A stretch of DNA of 64,000 nt from a virus. The stretch lies in the IMG/VR virus record IMGVR_UViG_3300021185_005102, positions 1 through 64,000 of that record, one strand, 5' to 3'. Positions within the stretch are counted from its first letter, which is position 1. Each line of letters opens with the position of its first letter. The notes beneath the pieces are model-generated. The model had not been told where the DNA came from. It saw only the letters and a program-made list of their open reading frames with translations, and did no database searches. A program made the translations under genes and the position numbers. Below are positions 46,009 to 53,914 of this stretch, piece after piece.

Positions 46009-46231
46009 CGTTATTGATTTACATGGACTAAACAGGACGGAAGCGTTCATTCTTGTCGAAGATGAGTTATTAATTAGATCTAATAGTGGGACATTCAGTC
46101 TAACAATAATCACAGGTAATAGTAAACCCATGAGAGATGGGGTTATCCGTATATGTGAAACACACGGTTTTAGTTACGTGGTACCATCACACAATATGGG
46201 TGAAATAATAGTTAACTATTTTTCGTTTTAA
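45995..46231 (+). CDS. Smr-domain small protein
   Basis: About 77 aa, starting at TTG 45995 or GTG 45998 inside the end of the preceding gene. VIDLHGLNRTEAFILVEDEL is the Smr DLHG signature, followed by LTIITGNSKPMRDGVIRIC and the late hydrophobic HNMGEIIVNYF. The usual HGxG is replaced by TGNS, so nuclease activity is doubtful. Smr domains bind or cut branched nucleic acids or ribosomal RNA. It converges on the 46236 gene with a 4-bp gap. Confidence 0.7.
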   Translation: MVRSNVIDLHGLNRTEAFILVEDELLIRSNSGTFSLTIITGNSKPMRDGVIRICETHGFSYVVPSHNMGEIIVNYFSF

Positions 46232-46235
46232 AACC

Positions 46236-46439
46236 CTACAGAACTCCTCTTTTTATAAGTTCTTTCTTAATTATATTCTTTTTTTTGTTATATGAGGGAG
46301 ATTCGTACAGTTTTTTTAATTCTTCAGTAGAAGTATTGGAAGTAGTATGGTGCTTGTAGTACCACTTACTGTTCATTATTTTACCTTTAGAATCTCTCAT
46401 GTATTCTTTAGAAGAAGGTTTAATTTTATTTGATGCCAT
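46236..46439 (-). CDS. Small basic phage protein (67 aa)
   Basis: Starts MASNKIKPSSKEYMRDSKGK and ends with STEELKKLYESPSYNKKKNI and LIKRGVL, a recurrent phage microprotein pattern (KxxSKEYxxDxxGK...ELKKLYESPSY) of unknown function. I chose the ATG at 46439; a longer frame to 46496 would add a hydrophobic, unlikely leader. Two TATTTATA elements lie just upstream on the minus strand. Confidence 0.65.
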   Translation of the reverse strand: MASNKIKPSSKEYMRDSKGKIMNSKWYYKHHTTSNTSTEELKKLYESPSYNKKKNIIKKELIKRGVL

Positions 46440-46444
46440 AATTT

Positions 46445-46464
46445 TATAAATATTATTATAAATA
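46445..46464 (-). promoter_or_regulatory. Double TATTTATA element (minus strand)
   Basis: On the minus strand TATTTATA occurs twice, at 46464-46457 and 46452-46445, 6-25 bp before the ATG of the small basic protein. Same octamer as upstream of other late-type genes. Confidence 0.35.
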
Positions 46465-46524
46465 CCTATATAAATTACTAAAATAACACTACACAATTAT
46501 TTTTTTTTCACCTAAATTATTGGT

Positions 46525-47955
46525 GTGGAAAAGGTTTTCAATTACAAACAAAACAAGAAAACAGATAAAGGTAAATGTCAGGAGAAATGTTCTATTGATA
46601 TATATCATTACGATGATGTATTGATGGTAGAACTCTTTTACCTTTTTACCTATATGAGGTTCAACGAAAACAATGAAACCGAGTTCGAGTTAAGAAGACG
46701 AGTTGAGACAGAACATAAACTAACGATTGATTTAAAAACCTCTGACTTCCATGTGTTCTCACAAACAACAAATAAAGGTTTTTTAGGGGATAAGAAATCC
46801 TCCAATGGAAGGACCTCCAAGAATAAGTTTTCACAGTTGGAGGATATAACAAGTGTTGGTTTTTTCGGGGGTTCTAAAAAAGGGTCAAGTTGGGGTAGTC
46901 GGTACAAAAAGAAGACTGAAGAGGCGTGGGAACTAATAAGGAAAATAATCCAACCTAGAATAAAAGATGAGTACCTTTCAAAAAAGGGGTACAATAAAGT
47001 TGAGATAGATCCTTTATACGACCTTATAGTTGATTTTCACTTAGACAAAAAGAACATCAAAGGTCACGATTTGATTTACATAGATATACAAGAGGATTAT
47101 CCTAAACAAAAGTATTTAAAAACCAATGATCGTAAGTTTGTACCTGCGGTATTAGAACAATACGGTATTAAAAACAGACAATTTATTAGTTCCATAAATA
47201 ATGATAGTGAAGGGATGCCCATTATAATCAAAACACTTAATTATTTTAGTAAATTATTTGGTGACAACTACATTGATTATATGAATAGGATAGATTGGCA
47301 TTTACATTGTTATAAGGCACCCCCCAACAGGAAAGTACACCCACTTAAAAATGAAACAGAGAAAAGGAACATGGTTAAGTTGATACAAAGATGGGAAGAG
47401 GAGGGGTTAAGATTAAATACTGATCTTACATCTGATGGTACTTTGATTATGTCTTTATTTCGTTTGTTTGAATTAAGAAACAAGATTGAAAAGAGAGGTA
47501 TTGAATTGAAATTTACCGCAACAAAGGATTCTGAATTAGATACGTTATTTGAAGAATGGGAATCCTTAAGAAAATATTTACAGAAGGGGTACAGAGTTAG
47601 ATACCTTTTTCCCGATGAATTTGTGAAACATGTTGAACAACCAATAAAGATCGGAGATGTAACCTACCAACCAAAATTACTATCTAAAGAAGAAGAGTTT
47701 AAAGTGGAGGGTCATATAATGAAAAATTGTATGGGTAATCAGTTTGTTCACGGTGTCGCGTCGATATTTATATCTTTAAGGAAGGGTAAAAGATGGGTAG
47801 ATGTACAGTATCGTAAAGGTAAAAAAACCATGTGTTACGGTAAGGCAAATTCCCCCACTCCTTCTGATTTTAAAAGTGCAATAAACACACTCAACAAACG
47901 TATGAAAATTTATGATCAAGTTAAGTGGACTAAAGAGAAATATGATTTGTTATAA
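46525..47955 (+). CDS. PcfJ-like domain protein
   Basis: 476 aa, with GTG as the likely start (the first in-frame ATG is far inside). The N-terminal 270 residues are unassigned and Lys/Asp-rich. Residues about 395-460 contain GHIMKNCMGNQFVHGVASIF (C402), then ISLRKGKRWVDVQYRKGK and CYGKANSPTP. This is the HxMxxCxG...G.S.I..L core with following beta strands that defines PcfJ-like proteins of plasmids and phages. Biochemical role unknown. It ends just upstream of the IscA-type promoter. Confidence 0.6.
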   Translation: MEKVFNYKQNKKTDKGKCQEKCSIDIYHYDDVLMVELFYLFTYMRFNENNETEFELRRRVETEHKLTIDLKTSDFHVFSQTTNKGFLGDKKSSNGRTSKNKFSQLEDITSVGFFGGSKKGSSWGSRYKKKTEEAWELIRKIIQPRIKDEYLSKKGYNKVEIDPLYDLIVDFHLDKKNIKGHDLIYIDIQEDYPKQKYLKTNDRKFVPAVLEQYGIKNRQFISSINNDSEGMPIIIKTLNYFSKLFGDNYIDYMNRIDWHLHCYKAPPNRKVHPLKNETEKRNMVKLIQRWEEEGLRLNTDLTSDGTLIMSLFRLFELRNKIEKRGIELKFTATKDSELDTLFEEWESLRKYLQKGYRVRYLFPDEFVKHVEQPIKIGDVTYQPKLLSKEEEFKVEGHIMKNCMGNQFVHGVASIFISLRKGKRWVDVQYRKGKKTMCYGKANSPTPSDFKSAINTLNKRMKIYDQVKWTKEKYDLL

Positions 47956-47977
47956 ATTTTTATTTTTCGTATATTTT
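47947..47977 (+). promoter_or_regulatory. Bacteroidetes-type promoter (TTG-N20-TATATTTT)
   Basis: TTG at 47947-47949 (in the last codons of the PcfJ-like gene), 20-bp spacer, TATATTTT at 47970-47977. The start codon is at 47983, so the leader would be very short. Confidence 0.5.
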
Positions 47978-47982
47978 ATAAT

Positions 47983-48312
47983 ATGGTAGACGTAACAGAA
48001 ATAGCAATAGAAAAAATAGTGGGTCTAATGATGGATGAAGGTATAACCCCCGACACTCACAATCTCAGGGTTGGTGTAAGTGGTGGAGGTTGTAGTGGAT
48101 TACAATACGAAATGGACTTTGATGATAAAATAAATGAGGGTGATAGTGTCTTTGAAGTGGACGCAATAAAGGTGGTTGTTAATAAACCTTCACTACTTTA
48201 TTTAGCGGGAACAGTGTTAGATTTCCAAGGTGGTTTAAACGGTAAAGGGTTTGAATGGATCAACCCAAACGCATCAAGAACCTGTGGATGTGGGGAAAGT
48301 TTTAGTTTGTAA
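47983..48312 (+). CDS. A-type Fe-S carrier (IscA/ErpA/HesB family)
   Basis: 109 aa. GVSGGGCSGLQYEM supplies C37 and the C-terminal RTCGCGESF supplies C101 and C103, the three invariant Fe-S ligands. SLLYLAGTVLDFQGGLNGKG is the conserved middle. It should receive and pass 2Fe-2S/4Fe-4S clusters to apo-proteins. It fits with the three radical SAM enzymes and the U32-like protein in this window, all needing clusters. ErpA versus IscA cannot be separated here. Confidence 0.92.
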   Translation: MVDVTEIAIEKIVGLMMDEGITPDTHNLRVGVSGGGCSGLQYEMDFDDKINEGDSVFEVDAIKVVVNKPSLLYLAGTVLDFQGGLNGKGFEWINPNASRTCGCGESFSL

Positions 48313-48333
48313 GGTTTAAACTAATAAATAAAG

Positions 48334-48341
48334 TATTTATA
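48334..48341 (+). promoter_or_regulatory. TATTTATA element
   Basis: AATAAAGTATTTATATAT lies about 15-30 bp before the ATG at 48356. The stretch shares AAAGTATTTAT with the element before the giant fibre gene. Confidence 0.35.
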
Positions 48342-48355
48342 TATAAAACGATCTA

Positions 48356-49933
48356 ATGGAAGAATTAAGTAAAAAAGATATTTTGACTCTTATTGGTGAG
48401 AATCTAACCACTATAAGACGACCTGGGTATAAAGGTTTTGACGAATCTAAGGAGTTAGACGAAATGCCGTTAAGGCCAGACCAACTCCCAAAGAAAGAAA
48501 TTGAACCAGGTAAACCCACAAAAAAATCTAAAAAAATTGTTTTAACTTTAGATAATGGTGAGGAGATGACATTTAGTACATCACAATCAGTTATAAAAGT
48601 TGATGGAGAAAATAAGAACACTGTTAAGGTAACACAAATACAACCTGGTGATGTTATTGTTGACGACAACAGAAGTGAACAAACCGTCTCTAGTGTGGAT
48701 CAAAAGGAAGTAATTGCACCTTGGACAGCAATGTTCGAAACAGACAATGACGGTAAACCGATTGAACATGTTGGTTGGTATAGATATGAAAACGGAGAGG
48801 TCACCCCAATTATTTTTACTTGTGAATGGGACGAACTGACAGAAAAACACCCTGATTTAGTACCTAAACTAAAAGAGAAATTTGGTAAGGTTAAGTTAAA
48901 AGAGGAGAACTGTCCATCATATAAACCAAGAGGTAGAGATATAGGGGGTGTAAAACCTATCCCTGGCGATGATGGGGAAGAGGTCACTTTTGATAATGCG
49001 GATCAAGTACCTGATGCAACAGGGACTAAAACTACATATACTAGGGAGAAGATAAATAGAACATTTAATTCTATCTTAAAAGATGAGTTAGTGGATGATG
49101 AAGATTTCGTAACTACATTAAAAAGAATAAGTTTACCTGAAATAGTTATCCTTAACCCAAAACACAGAAATAAATACAGTGAAGTAAACGATAAAGAGAT
49201 TACATTTCAGTCACATAACATAAATTTATATAAAACACAGGAAGAGTTCCAAAATACCACAAGGAAAACGGTTATGAGGGGTAGAACACCTGAGTATTTT
49301 GAAAGTGATGAGTACAATCCAAAAAAATCCAATAGTTTAAGAAGACAATACAATTCAGGATATTCTAATTGGTCCAAAACACGTTTTACTCAACAAGGTG
49401 CTGGATACGGTAAAACACCTGTATTCAAATTAGATAGAGGTGATTTCCCAAATGAAGAAGATTTTTCAGTAATGGTATCATCTGATTTAGAAATAAAAGG
49501 TATTGCTCAGGGTGAAGGTGAGATGACATCTGGATATAGATGGGAATTAGTCTATACCGTTGAATACGCAAAGAAATTACCTACTGATAGAGTAGCAAGA
49601 AAAATATTCAAGGATGAGGATGTATCAATAAATCTTTTTGTTGATGTTGATTTAAGTGAAGAAAAGGATTTTGATGGTAAAGTAGATAAAGAACAAGACG
49701 GTAAAATTGTTGGTGGGGACACAGGAGATAATCACCCATTAACAGATGTTAACATTGTCCAAGGACTAAAAGAAATTTTAGATAACTTCAAGAAAGAAAT
49801 GAGTGGTAAGAAACAATTCCAATTGGCAGCTAAAAGGGCTCAAATGACAAGACAGGATGTGGATACTGCAGATATGAGGTTAAATGAAGAAGAAATAAAA
49901 GACATCATAAAGAAAACAATAAACAAGAAGTAA
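48356..49933 (+). CDS. Hypothetical virion-type protein with capsid-targeting-like start (525 aa)
   Basis: The N-terminus MEELSKKDILTLIGENLTTI is a short amphipathic helix like those of other putative capsid-targeted proteins in the window, and the last 17 residues (MRLNEEEIKDIIKKTIN) repeat the theme. The body is acidic and beta-rich: VLTLDNGEEMTFSTSQSVIK, then VTQIQPGDVIVDD, and later RTPEYFESDEYNPKKSNSLR. No enzymatic motif recognised. It may be an internal head or baseplate protein. A strong terminator follows its stop codon. Confidence 0.5.
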   Translation: MEELSKKDILTLIGENLTTIRRPGYKGFDESKELDEMPLRPDQLPKKEIEPGKPTKKSKKIVLTLDNGEEMTFSTSQSVIKVDGENKNTVKVTQIQPGDVIVDDNRSEQTVSSVDQKEVIAPWTAMFETDNDGKPIEHVGWYRYENGEVTPIIFTCEWDELTEKHPDLVPKLKEKFGKVKLKEENCPSYKPRGRDIGGVKPIPGDDGEEVTFDNADQVPDATGTKTTYTREKINRTFNSILKDELVDDEDFVTTLKRISLPEIVILNPKHRNKYSEVNDKEITFQSHNINLYKTQEEFQNTTRKTVMRGRTPEYFESDEYNPKKSNSLRRQYNSGYSNWSKTRFTQQGAGYGKTPVFKLDRGDFPNEEDFSVMVSSDLEIKGIAQGEGEMTSGYRWELVYTVEYAKKLPTDRVARKIFKDEDVSINLFVDVDLSEEKDFDGKVDKEQDGKIVGGDTGDNHPLTDVNIVQGLKEILDNFKKEMSGKKQFQLAAKRAQMTRQDVDTADMRLNEEEIKDIIKKTINKK

Positions 49934-49964
49934 TATTGGTTTCGGTTCTATTCAAATCTATTAG

Positions 49965-49996
49965 GGGATACAATTTAAATTGTGTCCCTTTTTTTT
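49965..49996 (+). terminator. Rho-independent terminator
   Basis: GGGATACAATTT and AAATTGTGTCCC form a stem of about 10 bp with one G-T pair, followed by eight T (49989-49996). It lies 31 bp after the 48356 gene stop. Confidence 0.8.
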
Positions 49997-50000
49997 ATTC

Positions 50001-50031
50001 TTGATATATTAAAAAAATATTCTTATATTAA
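50001..50031 (+). promoter_or_regulatory. Bacteroidetes-type promoter (TTG-N20-TATATTAA)
   Basis: TTG at 50001-50003, 20-bp spacer, TATATTAA at 50024-50031. Supports the start at 50048 (leader about 10-15 nt) over the in-frame ATG at 49982, which lies inside the terminator. Confidence 0.5.
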
Positions 50032-50047
50032 TAACAAAACATTAAGT

Positions 50048-50257
50048 ATGGTAAGTTTATTAAGACAAGAATGGTTATCCGATCCAAAACTTAAAAAATG
50101 GGATTCTGTGGGATGTACCGTAGAAGAAAATTGTACTTGTAAAACGGATAAATATCATGTAGAATTGTGGGAACAAGATTCATGTGTTAGAGGTAGAATA
50201 GACACCGTTGTTTGTACTAAATGTGACACCATTAAATCATTTAATATTGTAAGATGA
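50048..50257 (+). CDS. Zinc-ribbon-like small protein (69 aa)
   Basis: Starts MVSLLRQEWLSDPKLKKWDS. Cysteines in VGCTVEENCTCKTDKY and SCVRGRIDTVVCTKCDTIKS form two C-x-C/C-x2-C pairs suitable for a zinc ribbon. Overlaps the following microprotein by ATGA. Function unknown; nucleic-acid or protein binding is possible. Confidence 0.55.
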   Translation: MVSLLRQEWLSDPKLKKWDSVGCTVEENCTCKTDKYHVELWEQDSCVRGRIDTVVCTKCDTIKSFNIVR

Positions 50258-50373
50258 TTAATAGTTATGTTGATTCCACTTGGAACTGTGGTTGTGGTGC
50301 ATTAAATGCCGGTTACAGAGAGACGTGCGGTGCGTGTGGGAAACCTAAACCCACACCTAAAATTATCTATTAA
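50254..50373 (+). CDS. RanBP2-type zinc-finger-like microprotein (39 aa)
   Basis: STWNCGCGALNAGYRETCGAC matches W-x-C-x-C...N-x6-C-x2-C, close to the RanBP2 zinc finger (which has C-x2-4-C). The ATG overlaps the preceding stop and the TAA precedes the TATTTATT element. Rest of the protein is a short Pro/Lys tail (KPKPTPKII). Probably a zinc-binding adaptor. Confidence 0.55.
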   Translation: MINSYVDSTWNCGCGALNAGYRETCGACGKPKPTPKIIY

Positions 50374-50386
50374 AATTTTAAACAGA

Positions 50387-50394
50387 TATTTATT
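50387..50394 (+). promoter_or_regulatory. TATTTATT element
   Basis: AGATATTTATTGTTATG: the element is 3 bp from the ATG of the next gene. Same class as the other TATTTAT elements; tentative. Confidence 0.3.
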
Positions 50395-50397
50395 GTT

Positions 50398-50673
50398 ATG
50401 AGGATTGATTTTAAAAAGATACTTGAGGCATATAAAGTAAAAATTAGCCCAACCATAGAACAAAAAGATCTGGCACTAAAAAGATTAGAAATTTGTAAAG
50501 GATGTGAATTTCTTAAGGGTAGTGTTGAGGATAATTTTTGTAGTTGTGGTGTTTGTGGTTGTTTTATACATGGTAAGATATTTACTAATAAAGGGGATGA
50601 GTGTCCAAAAGGTAAATGGAGTGAAATAGACCGAGGACACTTTAAAACAAAAGTTAAAAACACATTAATATGA
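50398..50673 (+). CDS. Cysteine-cluster small protein (91 aa)
   Basis: A helical N-terminus (RIDFKKILEAYKVKISPTIE) is followed by ICKGCEFLKGSVEDNFCSC, GVCGCFIHGKIFTNKGDECP and KGKW. This is the recurrent phage/Bacteroidetes C-x2-C...C-x-C-x2-C-x-CF...CPxGKW zinc or Fe-S binding pattern. Encoded immediately upstream of, and overlapping by 4 bp, the large ATP-grasp-like protein that itself ends in a Cys-rich tail. Confidence 0.65.
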   Translation: MRIDFKKILEAYKVKISPTIEQKDLALKRLEICKGCEFLKGSVEDNFCSCGVCGCFIHGKIFTNKGDECPKGKWSEIDRGHFKTKVKNTLI

Positions 50674-52718
50674 GAGCAGTTTTGGTAGGTAATGATTACC
50701 TTAAAGATAATAACGGTAATTTTAAACACTTAGAAAGTAACACTTCTGTTTTACCTTCATTTGCAAGATCCGAAGACTACTTCAACAAGTCTGTATTTGA
50801 TCAGTTTCTTTTAGATAATAACATAACAAGTATTGTCATTATAGACGCTTTAGGTCCTACCTTATTACAAGATGGGTTAGACAAACAACATGACGGTAAT
50901 TCTTCCCATCAAAAGATTAGTCATATGTTATCTAATGTATATGGTGAAACTCACAATGTTAGTTTTATCAGTCAAAATCAAGATGGATCTTTACCATTGA
51001 TCGAGGATGCGGATGATAAACTAATCTTAAGAATTGCATATGACGACAATGCTTTAGTTGATGAATCATACTGTAAAGATAATTTTGGGTTTCTAAAATT
51101 GATATCTGACAGTAATCCCAACTCATTACCTAATGTATTTTTTAATGATGGGAATGAGATTAGTGTAGATACCATAGGTACGACGATAACAGACAATGGT
51201 AACCACCCTAACTTTATTATTAAGGAAAGGTATCCTACGACCAACTATAAAAATTACCCTAAAGTATATAGAATTAATAGTGTTGAGGAATTAAACACAC
51301 TTAAAAACGGATTAAATAGTAATGAATTACTTCAGGAATATATTTGTAACACTAACGATTTAATTGACGGTAAATTAAAAACGTACAGACATATTACAAT
51401 ACTATACGGAAGTGACCTGTCAGTTTTAAATCCGTTCGACGTATTCTGTCATTCTAATAGGTTACCAATAACAGATGCTGTGGATTACGATGGTACAACA
51501 AATGAACTATCTCCATGGGAGAGACCTAAGTACTTACAAAAAACAGGGTCAACGGCAGCTTCGAAACTTTATACTGGATCTGAAAACGATAATGTTAAAA
51601 AAAGTGATGGTTCGTTAGTTAAACTAAAAGATCTTAAAGTAGGTGATAACCTCTCAAGTGTGATATTATCGGGATTAGGACCTGATGACGAATCCCATGT
51701 TAATTTTTCTTCGAATATAGATGATTTAAATAGTAGCAATATAATATATTCACCCGTATTTGATGGCCCATTTGGGGGTATGTCTTATACCAAAGAAGAA
51801 GGTTATGATCCAACATATAATAACCCAACTACATCTAACGAATGGGGTGGTTTTGCAAATACCAATACTGAATTGTCAAATGTTACCTTTCAAGAGGGTG
51901 GTAAATTAACATTTAATGCATCCTGTGAAGGGTCAATTGATGTTAAATTCATATTTGAGAATAACCCATATAATCATAACGGAAATGGTGATGATGATAC
52001 GTTACCTAGATATAATACTGATTTAATTACAGTTAGTGGTGAGGGTGGTAAATATTCTATTGAGATCCCATCTCAAGGTTCAAACACTTTTAGTTCTTTT
52101 GTATTAAAAGTTATTACTCAGGATTCAAATATTAAAATTACCAATTTTAAAATTATTACCTACGTAAGTGGACTCACCGATACTTCAGTTAGTACTGATA
52201 GTATTATTTCCGAAGAGTCGGGATTTTTTGAACACATTATAACCTTAAGTGGGGGTAAAACATATAACTTTTTAGGTAGAAGTCAAATCCTATCATCAGG
52301 ACCAAACGATGAGTTGTATCGATTCATGATTGCGGATAATTTATTGGTTGGGTGTAAAGTAATAACAAGAGAATTGAGTGGGGGGAACCTTATTCCCGAA
52401 ACGATAGTTTCTATGGGTTATAGGTACGTCCATGAAGTTGCATATAGTATAGATGTCGAAGAGGTAGATTACTATTTCAGAACAGATAGTTCTGAAACCC
52501 CTACACAAAGTGTTATTCATCACAATAAAGAACAGATTGGGTGTATGTGTTATCATAAAGAATTTGAATGGACCAATTGTAGTTGCAATAGTCCATGTGT
52601 TTATGCCATGGGTGAATGTATGGAGGATGGTGCGTTCATAGATTGTTGTGGTTCACAACCAATGTGTTATGGAGGTTCATATTCATCGGGTCCTTGTGGT
52701 GATATAGGTAAAGAATAA
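50670..52718 (+). CDS. ATP-grasp-like / Hint-like multidomain protein (682 aa)
   Basis: Residues about 1-280 look ATP-grasp-like (LILRIAYDDNALVDESYCKD, NFIIKERYPTTNYKN, ELLQEYIC). Residues 308-335 (KKSDGSLVKLKDLKVGDNLS) and 580-619 (VHEVAYSIDVEEVDYYF ... SVIHHN) resemble the two ends of a Hint/intein domain, including the HHN C-terminal motif; there is no Cys at the expected N-terminal splice site. Residues about 360-505 form a CBM-like beta sandwich inserted in the Hint-like fold. The last 60 residues hold ten cysteines. No activity can be assigned. Possible virion or modifying protein. Confidence 0.5.
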   Translation: MRAVLVGNDYLKDNNGNFKHLESNTSVLPSFARSEDYFNKSVFDQFLLDNNITSIVIIDALGPTLLQDGLDKQHDGNSSHQKISHMLSNVYGETHNVSFISQNQDGSLPLIEDADDKLILRIAYDDNALVDESYCKDNFGFLKLISDSNPNSLPNVFFNDGNEISVDTIGTTITDNGNHPNFIIKERYPTTNYKNYPKVYRINSVEELNTLKNGLNSNELLQEYICNTNDLIDGKLKTYRHITILYGSDLSVLNPFDVFCHSNRLPITDAVDYDGTTNELSPWERPKYLQKTGSTAASKLYTGSENDNVKKSDGSLVKLKDLKVGDNLSSVILSGLGPDDESHVNFSSNIDDLNSSNIIYSPVFDGPFGGMSYTKEEGYDPTYNNPTTSNEWGGFANTNTELSNVTFQEGGKLTFNASCEGSIDVKFIFENNPYNHNGNGDDDTLPRYNTDLITVSGEGGKYSIEIPSQGSNTFSSFVLKVITQDSNIKITNFKIITYVSGLTDTSVSTDSIISEESGFFEHIITLSGGKTYNFLGRSQILSSGPNDELYRFMIADNLLVGCKVITRELSGGNLIPETIVSMGYRYVHEVAYSIDVEEVDYYFRTDSSETPTQSVIHHNKEQIGCMCYHKEFEWTNCSCNSPCVYAMGECMEDGAFIDCCGSQPMCYGGSYSSGPCGDIGKE

Positions 52719-52736
52719 ATTAAAAACTAAGTTATT

Positions 52737-52880
52737 ATGTCAGAAGTAAATAAAAATACCCTTTATAACGATAAAAATCAAATTAGGCCAATTATTGATA
52801 AATCCTCTACGGAAGATAAAACAAGTATTGAGAACCTAACTAATAGTTTTGTTCAACTAATAAAGGACAAACACCTTTAG
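52737..52880 (+). CDS. Small hypothetical protein (47 aa)
   Basis: MSEVNKNTLYNDKNQIRPII, then ENLTNSFVQLIKDKHL. Polar with a short C-terminal helix. 18 bp after the preceding gene, ending 38 bp before the next ATG with a promoter between. No family recognised; a convincing A-rich leader (AAGTTATTATG) supports translation. Confidence 0.45.
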   Translation: MSEVNKNTLYNDKNQIRPIIDKSSTEDKTSIENLTNSFVQLIKDKHL

Positions 52881-52883
52881 TAT

Positions 52884-52914
52884 TTGATTTATTAAAATAT
52901 TATTCGTATATTAT
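52884..52914 (+). promoter_or_regulatory. Bacteroidetes-type promoter (TTG-N20-TATATTAT)
   Basis: TTG at 52884-52886, 20-bp spacer, TATATTAT at 52907-52914; the ATG follows at 52919. It belongs to the same class as 42571 and 47947, where the start codon is also within a few bases. Confidence 0.45.
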
Positions 52915-52918
52915 TTAT

Positions 52919-53170
52919 ATGAGTAATATTGAAAAAATACATGACCAATTCCCCGAACTTGAAGTTCTTCAGGCAGATGGGTTCGATGATGCAATTGTTG
53001 GTTTAGAACCACTAAGTGGTAAATTAATCTATGACATCTCTAAAATGATAGACGTACTTTTGGAAGAAGGTTTATCTCATGAAGATGCAATAGAGTACCT
53101 AGATTTTAATGTACTTAACGCATATGTGGGTGAAAATACACCACTCTACATACACACCATAGAGGAATAA
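52919..53170 (+). CDS. Conserved phage small protein (83 aa)
   Basis: DGFDDAIVGLEPLSGKLIYD, then ISKMIDVLLEEGLSHEDAIE and YLDFNVLNAYVGENTPLYI form a pattern conserved in many phages (FDDAIxG...A.EYLDFNV..AYVGE.TPI). Acidic, soluble. Function unknown. Its TAA shares an A with the next ATG. Confidence 0.75.
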   Translation: MSNIEKIHDQFPELEVLQADGFDDAIVGLEPLSGKLIYDISKMIDVLLEEGLSHEDAIEYLDFNVLNAYVGENTPLYIHTIEE

Positions 53171-53370
53171 TGGTATTCATAAGTCAAACATACAAGAAGG
53201 CAATTAAAGTTATTGATAGTTGTGAAAATGAAGAACAACTAAAGGGGGCATCAAATTATGTGACCCTATTTAAGAATTACTTTGAAAAATTGGGATCTGA
53301 CGACCAACTAATAGAAATTTATTATTCAGAACTTAAAAATAAAATACTAACTAGATTAGATGAAAATTAA
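53170..53370 (+). CDS. Small helical hypothetical protein (66 aa)
   Basis: FISQTYKKAIKVIDSCENEE, then LFKNYFEKLGSDDQLIEIYY: two or three amphipathic helices, with one Cys. Overlaps the preceding gene by 1 bp and the rfbC-like gene by 11 bp, so it is in a coupled run. No family recognised. Confidence 0.55.
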   Translation: MVFISQTYKKAIKVIDSCENEEQLKGASNYVTLFKNYFEKLGSDDQLIEIYYSELKNKILTRLDEN

Positions 53371-53902
53371 AAGTACTGACATAAAAGACTGTTACATAAT
53401 AGAGTCTGATAAATATGTAGATAATAGGGGACACTTCCAAGTACCCTTTAATGTCGGTGAATTTAACCAAAAGACGGGAATCACGTTTAAGTTCATCCAA
53501 GAGAACGAGTCATTTTCGGAAAAAAATGTTATTAGAGGATTACATTTTCAAAAACCCCCATTCGAACAATCTAAGTTGGTTAGGTGTATTTATGGTGGTG
53601 TAACTGATGTTATATTAGACATTAGAAAAGACTCCCCAACGTATGGGAGGGTGGTAAAGGTAGAGTTAAAAGGGGGTGATTTACAATCTGTTTTTGTACC
53701 TAAAGGTTGTGCACATGGGTTCTCCACACAATCAAGAGCGGTTTTTAATTATAAAGTTGACAATGTCTATTCTAAAGATAGTGAGGGTGGTGTGATATAT
53801 AATGACCCCGAGTTAAATATAGATTGGAATGTGGGTAAAAAACCTAAAATATCTGACAAGGATTTATTACTACCCTTTTTCAAAGATTTAGATATTTATT
53901 AG
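53360..53902 (+). CDS. rfbC: dTDP-4-dehydrorhamnose 3,5-epimerase
   Basis: 180 aa, standard length. YVDNRGHFQVPFNVGEF, then VIRGLHFQKPPFEQSKLVRC (catalytic His region), GVTDVILDIRKDSPTYG and FVPKGCAHGFSTQSRAVFNY, with VYNDPELNIDWNV-type C-terminal IYNDPELNIDWNV, give the full RmlC cupin. Makes dTDP-4-keto-L-rhamnose. No rfbA, rfbB or rfbD is nearby, so it may complement host dTDP-rhamnose enzymes or the SDR/GT operon at 34898-41155. Isolated from other glycan genes. Confidence 0.92.
   Translation: MKIKSTDIKDCYIIESDKYVDNRGHFQVPFNVGEFNQKTGITFKFIQENESFSEKNVIRGLHFQKPPFEQSKLVRCIYGGVTDVILDIRKDSPTYGRVVKVELKGGDLQSVFVPKGCAHGFSTQSRAVFNYKVDNVYSKDSEGGVIYNDPELNIDWNVGKKPKISDKDLLLPFFKDLDIY
53893..53900 (+). 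promoter_or_regulatory. TATTTATT element
   Basis: TATTTATT overlaps the last codons of rfbC, 14 bp before the ATG at 53915, which encodes a capsid-targeting-like protein. Confidence 0.3.
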
Positions 53903-53914
53903 TAAACAATTATT

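Noticed and set aside
51600-52560. An active intein in the 682-aa protein
   Set aside because: There is no Cys/Ser at the expected N-terminal splice point and the residue after HHN is Lys, so classical splicing is unlikely; kept only as a degenerate Hint-like domain.
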